Shown: positions 1 through 5,095 of the stretch, in pieces | How positions within the stretch are numbered: position 1 is the stretch's first letter | Layout of the letters: the number at the start of each line of letters is the position of its first letter | DNA from: Deltaproteobacteria bacterium | Lineage (GTDB): Bacteria; Myxococcota; Myxococcia; Myxococcales; Myxococcaceae | Assembly (NCBI GenBank): GCA_016875515.1 | Contig: VGRA01000249.1 | Location: forward strand, 1 to 5,095 | Length of the DNA: 5,095 bases | Reading direction: 5' to 3' | Translations under genes and position numbers: made by a program | The notes under the pieces: generated by a model | The model's database searches: none | What the model saw: the letters and a program-made list of their open reading frames with translations, nothing else | What the model was told of the DNA's origin: nothing

Positions 1-1
1 C

Positions 2-52
2 AACGTTCGGCCGGAGAACGCGGCCGTGACCGTGAAGGGTGAATCGCGATGA
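2..52 (+). CDS. 3' end of upstream gene, probably NuoG (complex I)
   Basis: An open frame enters from the left edge and reads 16 codons, ending [16 protein letters not shown], then stops at TGA 50-52. Most of its codons end in G or C, as in the genes that follow. The stop overlaps the nuoH start in an ATGA junction (49-52), the typical arrangement for translationally coupled operon genes. The product is inferred only from position: nuoG precedes nuoH in the classical nuo order. The 16 residues carry no diagnostic motif, so another nuo subunit or an unrelated gene cannot be excluded. That a coding sequence ends here is fairly secure; the NuoG name is tentative. Confidence 0.5.
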   Translation, partial: NVRPENAAVTVKGESR

Positions 53-1422
53 AGCGTCCCGTCTGGATGTCCATCCTCATCTTCGGCGTCATCCCCGGCA
101 TCTTCGCCGGGATCCAGGCCGCGGCCTACGTGCTGGCGTGGCTGGGCCAGAAGCTGTTTGACGGGGGTGGTTACCTCGCCAACATGCTCACCCTGATGTT
201 GGTGGTGGTGATGGTGCTGGCCACGCTGCTGGTGCTGGCCGAGCGCAAGTGGTCTGCCCTGATGCAGGACCGCGTGGGGCCCAACGTGGCCCGCCTGCCC
301 ATCCCCGGCCTGAGCAAGAACCCGCTGTTCGGCCTGCCGCACGTGGCGGCGGACGTGCTGAAGATGCTCTTCAAGGAGGACCTGGTGCCCTCCAAGGTGA
401 GCCGGCTGATGTTCGAGCTGGGCCCGGTGCTGGCCTTCGCCCCCGCCTTCGCGCTGTTCGCGGTGGTGCCGGCGGGACCGGCCATCAACTGGGACGGCAT
501 CCGCGTGCCCATGGTGGTGGCGGAGCCGGACTTCGGCATCCTGTACCTGTTCGCCATTGCCTCGCTGGCCGTCTACGGCACGTCGCTCGCGGGCTGGGCC
601 TCCAACAACAAGTTCGCGCTGCTAGGCGGCGTGCGCGCCTCCTCGCAGATGATCAGCTACGAGGTGGGGCTGGGGCTGTCCCTGGTGGGCCTCTTCCTGG
701 CCTTCGGCAGCGTGCAGTTGGGGGCGCTGGCTGACGCGCAGACGCAGTATCTCTGGAAGCTGGGGGACGGCGCGTTCGACCTGGGGCTGCCCGCCTGGGG
801 CATCTTCCTGCAGCCGTACGGCTTCATCCTGTTCTTCGCGGCGGCCTCCGCGGAGACCAAGCGCGCCCCGTTCGACGTTCCGGAGGGCGAGTCGGAGATC
901 ATCGGCTACTTCGTGGAGTACTCGGGCATGAAGTTCGGCCTGTTCATGATTTCCGAGTTCGTGGAGGTGGTGGTCCTGTCCGGGGTGATCACCGTGCTGT
1001 TCCTCGGCGGGTGGCACCTGCCGGTGGGCGACGCGTGGCTCACCGCGAAGCTGACCGCCGTCCACCCGCTGCTGTACGGCACGGTGGCGGCCACGCTCTT
1101 CTGGCTGAAGGTGGTAACGCTCTGCTACGTGCAGATGGCGGTGCGCTGGACCATGCCGCGGTTCCGCTATGATCAGATCCAGGCGCTTGGCTGGAAGATC
1201 CTCTTCCCGCTGGGGCTGGTGAACCTGTTCCTCACCGGCGCGCTCGTGCTGATCGACCCGTCGCTGCGGCTGCTCGCCGTGGTGGGGTTGCTGCAGATTG
1301 GCCTGCTCGCCGCGCTGACGGCGGCGGCCGGCCCGAAGAAGAAGGCTGACACGGCGCTGGCCCACGGCGGCCATGGCCACGACGCGCACCCTGCGGCCCC
1401 CGCCGCGGCGGCGCACCACTAG
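49..1422 (+). CDS. nuoH: NADH-quinone oxidoreductase subunit H (NuoH)
   Basis: This is the membrane subunit of respiratory complex I that, by family knowledge, helps form the quinone-binding chamber and links the peripheral arm to the proton-pumping arm. Family signatures are clear: [15 protein letters not shown] (residues 65-79), KEDLVP (109-114), the block around [20 protein letters not shown] (185-204), [20 protein letters not shown] (272-291) and [18 protein letters not shown] (366-383). About nine or ten hydrophobic helices are visible, starting near residues 10, 42, 122, 162, 203, 250, 293, 338, 383 and 407. At 457 aa it is much longer than E. coli NuoH (about 325 aa). The surplus is partly C-terminal: an extra hydrophobic stretch (407-427), KKK (430-432), and a His/Ala/Pro-rich tail with His at 439, 442, 444, 447, 456 and 457. 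The ATG overlaps the upstream stop (ATGA), and AAGGGTGA (35-42) is a suitable ribosome site, which fixes the start. nuoI follows after 22 bases. Confidence 0.97.
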   Translation: MKRPVWMSILIFGVIPGIFAGIQAAAYVLAWLGQKLFDGGGYLANMLTLMLVVVMVLATLLVLAERKWSALMQDRVGPNVARLPIPGLSKNPLFGLPHVAADVLKMLFKEDLVPSKVSRLMFELGPVLAFAPAFALFAVVPAGPAINWDGIRVPMVVAEPDFGILYLFAIASLAVYGTSLAGWASNNKFALLGGVRASSQMISYEVGLGLSLVGLFLAFGSVQLGALADAQTQYLWKLGDGAFDLGLPAWGIFLQPYGFILFFAAASAETKRAPFDVPEGESEIIGYFVEYSGMKFGLFMISEFVEVVVLSGVITVLFLGGWHLPVGDAWLTAKLTAVHPLLYGTVAATLFWLKVVTLCYVQMAVRWTMPRFRYDQIQALGWKILFPLGLVNLFLTGALVLIDPSLRLLAVVGLLQIGLLAALTAAAGPKKKADTALAHGGHGHDAHPAAPAAAAHH

Positions 1423-1429
1423 CGGCACC

Positions 1430-1433
1430 GGAG
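1430..1433 (+). promoter_or_regulatory. Ribosome binding site deciding the nuoI start
   Basis: GGAG lies 11 bases before the ATG at 1445. The same frame has an earlier ATG at 1373, but that one lies inside the nuoH tail. It would add 24 Arg/Thr/Pro-rich residues that look like out-of-frame nuoH sequence. The GGAG supports 1445 as the true start. Confidence 0.55.
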
Positions 1434-1444
1434 CAACGAACGCC

Positions 1445-2191
1445 ATGGCGGACCACGCGCACGCGGACCCACACGCCACCGAGACCGAGCCCAGGCTGGG
1501 CGAGCGGACGCTCGGCGAGCGGCTCTTCATCCCGGAGATCCTCCACGGGTTGGCGGTCAGCACCCGCCACTTCTTCCGGAACCTGTTCGGCGAACCGGAC
1601 CGGAACCCCCAGGTGGTGGACCGGCAGGGGCTGTCGCTCAACGCGACGGTGGAGTACCCCTTCGAAAAGCCCGTCTACCCGCCGGGTTACCGCGGGCTGC
1701 ACCGGTTGGTTCCGCGGGACGACGGCAAGCCCCGCTGCGTGGCCTGCTACATGTGCGCCACCATCTGCCCGGCGCAGTGCATCTACATCGAGGCGGGCGA
1801 GTACGAGGCGACGGACCCGGCCACCCAGTCCCGGGTGATCGAGAAGTACCCGACGCAGTTCGTCATTGACGAACTGCGCTGCGTGGTGTGCGGCCTGTGC
1901 GTGGAGGCGTGCCCCAAGGACGCCATCCGCATGGACACCTACCAGCACACCCCGCCCGAGTACGACCGCAAGGACTTCTCCTGGGACATCCCGCGGCTGC
2001 TGCAGGGGCCGCCGGTGAGCCACCCGTCGGACCCCTGGTTCAAGCGGGACAGCAGCGTGCAGCCGCCGCACGTGCACAAGGAGGCCCACACCCGCATCGG
2101 GGAGGCGCTTGTGAAGCTGAAGCTGCCCCCCACCAACCGCACCGAGGTGACGGACCAGCCCGTGCCGGTGACGAAGTTCCTCAAGGCGTAG
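1445..2191 (+). CDS. nuoI: NADH-quinone oxidoreductase subunit I (NuoI), 2x[4Fe-4S]
   Basis: This is the ferredoxin-like subunit of complex I whose two 4Fe-4S clusters (N6a and N6b in the family) carry electrons through the peripheral arm towards cluster N2 and quinone. Two complete CxxCxxCxxxCP motifs are visible: Cys98, 101, 104, 108 ([12 protein letters not shown]) and Cys146, 149, 152, 156 ([12 protein letters not shown]). The segment [14 protein letters not shown] before the first motif and [19 protein letters not shown] after the second match the usual NuoI flanks. From the ATG at 1445 the protein is 248 aa, against about 160-180 aa for typical NuoI. The surplus is an N-terminus with His4, His6 and His10 followed by a probable amphipathic helix (about 28-48), and a Pro-rich C-terminal extension of about 50 residues. 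It follows nuoH by 22 bases, surely in the same operon. No nuoJ follows. A start at 1373 is unlikely because it would overlap nuoH by 50 bases. Confidence 0.97.
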   Translation: MADHAHADPHATETEPRLGERTLGERLFIPEILHGLAVSTRHFFRNLFGEPDRNPQVVDRQGLSLNATVEYPFEKPVYPPGYRGLHRLVPRDDGKPRCVACYMCATICPAQCIYIEAGEYEATDPATQSRVIEKYPTQFVIDELRCVVCGLCVEACPKDAIRMDTYQHTPPEYDRKDFSWDIPRLLQGPPVSHPSDPWFKRDSSVQPPHVHKEAHTRIGEALVKLKLPPTNRTEVTDQPVPVTKFLKA

Positions 2192-2207
2192 CGCTGACGG
2201 CCAGCGC
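2191..2207 (+). other. Perfect 6-bp GC hairpin in the nuoI-EIIC spacer
   Basis: GCGCTG (2191-2196), loop ACGGC (2197-2201) and CAGCGC (2202-2207) form a perfect stem that begins at the last base of the nuoI stop codon. No T-run follows (next bases CTCCAGACA), so it is not a standard intrinsic terminator. It may protect the nuoI 3' end, act as a weak attenuator, or affect initiation at the GTG ten bases downstream. It could also be chance, since short GC stems are common in DNA of this composition. Confidence 0.3.
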
Positions 2208-2216
2208 CTCCAGACA

Positions 2217-3479
2217 GTGACCGCCGCGCATCCGACCGCGCCGAGGTTTCAGGGTCTTCGGGCCCGCCTCGACGCGGTCGGCCATTTCTTCGCCACGCAG
2301 CGCCACTTGGTGGCCGTCCGGGACGGCGTGGTGGGGGCGCTCCCGCTGGTGCTGGTGGGCTCCGCCTTCATGCTGCTGGCGCAGCCGCCGGTGAAGGCCT
2401 GGGGCGCCGCGCTGGGCCACTGGGTGCCGCTGCTGCTCGTCCCCTACCGGGTGCTCGGGGGGCTGGTGGCGGTGTACGTCACCTTCAGCACCGCCCACTC
2501 GCTCGCCCGCTCCTACAACCTGGACGCGGCCGCCTGCGGCCTGGTCTCCATGGCAGCGCTCTTCTTGGCCGCCTTCCGCCTTCCCCCGCCGGGCACCCCG
2601 CCGGTGCTGGAGGTGGCGCGCCTGGGGGCGGGGGCCATCTTCGCCGGGCTGCTCCTTGCGCTGGCCTGCGTGGAGTTGACGCGGCTGTTCGTGCAGCGGA
2701 AGTGGACGGTGCGGCTGCCGGACACCGCGCCGGAGCCGGTGGTGCGCTCCTTCGTGGCGCTGCTGCCCGCGCTGGCCATGCTGTCCGGCACCTTCGCCCT
2801 GGTGCACGGGGCCGGCGTGGACCTGGTGCGGCTGCTCGAGCAGGCGGCCCACCCGCTGCTCCGCGCGGCCGGCAGCCTTCCCGCCGCGCTGGCCGTGGCC
2901 GGGGTGGACAGCGCGCTGTGGCTGCTGGGGGTGCACGCCTCGGCGGCGCTCGCCACGCTGAAGCCGCTGTGGGAGAGCATGCTGCTGCAGAACGCGGAGG
3001 CCGCGGCGGCGGGGCTGAAGGAGCTGCCCCACGTGGCCACCCAGCCGTTCTACCTGTGGTTCGTGTGGCAGGGAGGATCCGGGGCCACGCTGCCGCTGGC
3101 GCTGCTGCTGCTGCGCGCCCGGTCCGCGCAGCTGCGCACGGTGGGGCGGGCCGGCATCGTCCCAGCGCTGTTCAACATCAACGAGCCCATCCTGTTCGGC
3201 GCCCCGGTGGTGCTCAACGGCACGCTCGCCGTGCCCTTCCTGCTGGTGCCCGCGCTGTCGGTGGCCAGCGCCTACGCGGCGCTGTCCTTCGGCTGGGTAA
3301 CGCGGCCGTACCTGGAGCTGCCCTGGACGCTGCCGGCCCCCCTGGGGGCGTGGCTGTCCACCGGCGGCGACGTGCGGGCGCTGCTGCTGCAGCTGTTCAA
3401 CCTGGGGATGGGGCTGCTGCTGTACTGGCCCTTCGTCCGCCGCTACGACGCCGCGCTGCTGGAGAAGGAGGCGCGCTGA
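2217..3479 (+). CDS. PTS enzyme IIC, lactose/cellobiose/chitobiose family (orphan)
   Basis: This is a 420-aa membrane permease resembling the EIIC component of a sugar phosphotransferase system, which moves a (di)saccharide across the inner membrane for phosphorylation by EIIB. Family marks in order are QRHLVAVRDG (28-37), VRLPDTAPEPVVRSF (165-179, the usual 'MPEGVPPAVANSF' region), GVHA with His240 (usual GIHG), GGSGATL (286-292), and VPALFNINEPILFGAPVVLN (315-334) with Glu323. The His-to-Glu spacing (83) nearly equals that of the sugar-contacting His250/Glu334 pair I recall for Bacillus ChbC, so the sugar site looks intact. The length is normal for a free-standing EIIC, and no EIIA or EIIB domain is fused. 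The GTG at 2217 is the only usable start: the frame is closed by TGA at 2169-2171 and has no other ATG, GTG or TTG before 2217, and later starts would cut the first family block. No Shine-Dalgarno is visible. The spacer to nuoI is 25 bases, so co-transcription is possible. The substrate is not known. Confidence 0.9.
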   Translation: MTAAHPTAPRFQGLRARLDAVGHFFATQRHLVAVRDGVVGALPLVLVGSAFMLLAQPPVKAWGAALGHWVPLLLVPYRVLGGLVAVYVTFSTAHSLARSYNLDAAACGLVSMAALFLAAFRLPPPGTPPVLEVARLGAGAIFAGLLLALACVELTRLFVQRKWTVRLPDTAPEPVVRSFVALLPALAMLSGTFALVHGAGVDLVRLLEQAAHPLLRAAGSLPAALAVAGVDSALWLLGVHASAALATLKPLWESMLLQNAEAAAAGLKELPHVATQPFYLWFVWQGGSGATLPLALLLLRARSAQLRTVGRAGIVPALFNINEPILFGAPVVLNGTLAVPFLLVPALSVASAYAALSFGWVTRPYLELPWTLPAPLGAWLSTGGDVRALLLQLFNLGMGLLLYWPFVRRYDAALLEKEAR

Positions 3480-3490
3480 GGGGGGCGGCA

Positions 3491-5095
3491 TCAGCCCTCG
3501 GTGCCCGTGCCCGCCAGCCCCCCCGACCCGCCCGCGCCCAGCCGCTGCACGTGGTAGCGGGCCACCGGGTCCATGGACTCGATGGACCGGAACGCCGCGA
3601 GCGCCTCCGCCCTGCGCCCCTCCTGCAGGTGCGTGTAACCGGCGTGGTACGTCTCCAGCCACGCGCGCGCCGCGTCGTCCAGCTCGGAGACGGGGCCCAG
3701 CAGCTCCATGGCCCGCAGCGGCTCTCCCCCGGACGCGGGCTTCAGGATGGCCACCTCGCGGAAGATGAAGTCTCCGCCTGCCGCTTCGGCCGTCTCGTGA
3801 CCCACGAGCACCGTGGTGCCCAGCTTCCGGTTGAGCCGCTCCAGGGCCGCGGCGCCGTTCACGGCGGCCCCCAGCACCGTGTACTGGCTCTTCAGCCCGC
3901 TGCCGAGGTCCCCCACCACCACCTCGCCGGTGTTGATGCCCACCCGGAACGGCAGCCGGTGGCCCAGCCGCTTCTCCCAGTCCGCCTGCCGCGCCTGCAG
4001 TGCCGCCCGGATGGCCCCCACCGTCTGGCAGGCCACCCGGGCGTGGTCCTCGGTGCGGACCGGGGCGCCCCAGAAGGCCATCACCGCGTCCCCCACGTAC
4101 TTGTCCACCTGGCCCGCGCTCCGGCGGATGACCTCCGTGGTGGTGGAGAGGAACTCGCGCAGCAGCACGGCCAGCTTGTCCGGCGGCATCTCCGCCGCCA
4201 GCGCACCAAAGCCGTCGATGTCCACGAAGCAGACCGTCAGCCGCCTCCGCTCGGGGCGCACGAGCGAGAGGTCCTTCGTCACCTGCCGGGCCACCTCGGG
4301 GCTGACGTACCGGCCGAGCACGCCGGTGACGAAGGCGCCCACCTGCTGGTCCGTTCGGATGGCGTACAGCGTGCTGAGCACCACCGTCCCCACGAAGGCC
4401 AGCGCCGGCCCGGCGGCGCGCAGCCACGCGTGCTCGTGGACGAAGACGGCGCGGGTGAACAGCAGCCACCCGGAGAGCACCGCCCCCACCAACCCCAGGT
4501 ACACCACCGCCCCGGGCCCCGAGCGGACCAGCGCAGCAAAGGTGAGCCCCACGAAGGCGCCCAGGAAGGCCATCAGGTACAGCCAGGAGAGCTCCTCTCC
4601 CGGCAGCGGACGCACCGTCCCGTTGCCGTGGAGCATGTTGGCGAGCGCCTGCCCCTGGAGCGCGGCGGCCGAGCGGACCTCGCCCACCGGGGTGCGCAGC
4701 GGCGGGGCCGTCCCCGGCTGGGTGAGCACCACCACCTTGCCGTCGAGCCCGTTGTCGTAATGGGGCGGGACGCCGCGCTGCCGGTCCCGCGCGTTTTCCG
4801 CCACCCGCCAGGCGGAGACGGTGCGCTTGAGCGTCCCCCGAGCGTCGCGGGCGCTCTCCGGGGCGTCAAAGGCGAGCAGCGCGTCACCCGCGGGTCCCAC
4901 CGGGATGGCCAGCTCCCCCGCGCGCAGCACTCCCCCCTCCACCCGCACCTGGCGCGTGCCCGCGAGCGCGAGCGCCCCCGCCAACGCGAAGGAAGGGAGG
5001 ACGCGCGCCGGCCCGTCCGCCGGCGCGTACCGGACCAGGTGGTGCACGGACCGCACGCGCCCGTCCGGGTCCACGGGGAGCTCGGAGAGTCCGAA
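3491..5095 (-). CDS. CHASE2-type adenylate/guanylate cyclase, 5' end outside window
   Basis: This is a membrane sensor enzyme predicted to make cAMP (or cGMP) from a signal detected outside the membrane. The frame is open to the right edge (FGLSELP precedes a GTG at 5074), so the true start lies beyond 5095; 534 codons are visible. Domains in order: the C-terminal part of a CHASE2 sensor (5095 to about 4600, with DPDGRVRS, LPSFALAGAL and GKVVVLTQPG); three hydrophobic helices (about 4591-4358); the linker LGRYVSPEVARQV; a class III cyclase domain (about 4252-3695); a TPR-like helical tail (about 3682-3575); and a Gly/Ser-rich end. In the cyclase, the metal Asp residues lie in FVDIDGF (codon 4220-4222) and YVGDAVMAFWG (4088-4090). 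The adenine-site Lys is in DKYVGD (4100-4102), its Thr partner in QYTVLG (3878-3880), and the catalytic Asn in AVNGAA (3857-3859). The usual 'VNxAARLE' reads VNGAAALE, so the transition-state Arg is Ala (3845-3847). Thr at the adenine site favours ATP. It converges on the EIIC gene with an 11-base gap. Confidence 0.93.
   Translation of the reverse strand, partial: FGLSELPVDPDGRVRSVHHLVRYAPADGPARVLPSFALAGALALAGTRQVRVEGGVLRAGELAIPVGPAGDALLAFDAPESARDARGTLKRTVSAWRVAENARDRQRGVPPHYDNGLDGKVVVLTQPGTAPPLRTPVGEVRSAAALQGQALANMLHGNGTVRPLPGEELSWLYLMAFLGAFVGLTFAALVRSGPGAVVYLGLVGAVLSGWLLFTRAVFVHEHAWLRAAGPALAFVGTVVLSTLYAIRTDQQVGAFVTGVLGRYVSPEVARQVTKDLSLVRPERRRLTVCFVDIDGFGALAAEMPPDKLAVLLREFLSTTTEVIRRSAGQVDKYVGDAVMAFWGAPVRTEDHARVACQTVGAIRAALQARQADWEKRLGHRLPFRVGINTGEVVVGDLGSGLKSQYTVLGAAVNGAAALERLNRKLGTTVLVGHETAEAAGGDFIFREVAILKPASGGEPLRAMELLGPVSELDDAARAWLETYHAGYTHLQEGRRAEALAAFRSIESMDPVARYHVQRLGAGGSGGLAGTGTEG

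Noticed and set aside
1373..1444. Earlier in-frame ATG for nuoI at 1373
   Set aside because: It overlaps the nuoH tail. The added residues are Arg/Thr/Pro-rich shadow sequence, and a GGAG sits at the right distance before the ATG at 1445.
1370..1449. GCCATGGC repeated exactly 72 bases apart (1370-1377 and 1442-1449)
   Set aside because: The match is only an 8-base palindrome, with weak similarity around it. Chance is the simpler explanation than a duplicated start region.
622..1641. Minus-strand open frame across nuoH and nuoI
   Set aside because: It is antisense to two genes with strong family signatures, and its product is Arg/Gln/His-rich without motifs.
3475..3523. Possible terminator hairpins between the convergent genes (GCTGA/TCAGC, GAGGG/CCCTC, GGGGGGC/GCCCCCC)
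   Set aside because: The pairings exclude one another, the stems are short or the loops long, and no T-run follows on either strand. I cannot support a specific terminator.
2181..4469. Long open frame of 762 codons on the minus strand
   Set aside because: It runs antisense to EIIC and then out of frame through the cyclase gene. Its product is Arg/Gly/Gln/His-rich low-complexity sequence with no family motif, as expected of a shadow frame in high-GC DNA.
3813..4760. Open frame of 315 codons on the plus strand
   Set aside because: It lies antisense to the cyclase. The translation is Ser/Thr/Arg/Pro-rich with no recognisable motif, while the minus frame shows clear cyclase motifs.
4573..4887. 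Minus-strand open frame of 104 codons within the cyclase gene
   Set aside because: It is out of frame with the CHASE2-cyclase gene and rich in Arg, Ser and Pro, so it is a shadow.

Overview
The window is a very GC-rich bacterial chromosome segment with almost no non-coding DNA. Codons end mostly in G or C throughout. The gene content suggests a delta-type proteobacterium, most likely a myxobacterium (Myxococcaceae or Archangiaceae). That is an inference from composition plus a long NuoH, a long NuoI and a CHASE2-type adenylate cyclase; no species can be named from the sequence alone.

Left part (1-2191, + strand): the end of a respiratory complex I (nuo) gene run. The last 16 codons of an upstream gene, probably nuoG, overlap the nuoH start in an ATGA junction. 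Full-length nuoH (membrane subunit at the quinone site) and nuoI (subunit with two 4Fe-4S clusters) follow, 22 bases apart. Both proteins are longer than the classical versions. NuoH has an added C-terminal hydrophobic helix and a His/Ala-rich tail, and NuoI has a His-containing N-terminus and a long C-terminus. No nuoJ, K, L, M or N follows nuoI.

Middle (2192-3479, + strand): after a 25-base spacer that holds a perfect 6-bp GC hairpin comes a complete PTS enzyme IIC gene of the lactose/cellobiose/chitobiose family. It starts at GTG and has no recognisable Shine-Dalgarno. It keeps the expected sugar-site His and Glu, but no EIIA or EIIB gene lies beside it in the window. It may be co-transcribed with nuoHI.

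Right part (3491-5095, - strand): a convergent gene, cut by the right edge at its 5' end, encodes a CHASE2 sensor, three membrane helices, a class III nucleotide cyclase domain and a TPR-like tail. Both metal-binding Asp residues, the Lys/Thr adenine pair and the catalytic Asn are present. The usual transition-state Arg is replaced by Ala.

NuoH and NuoI together form part of the path from the peripheral iron-sulfur chain to quinone. The EIIC and the cyclase are not obviously part of that machinery. I see no RNA genes, mobile elements, CRISPR arrays or long repeats, and no wholly new system. The points most worth a second look are the cyclase active-site substitution and the orphan EIIC attached to a nuo operon.
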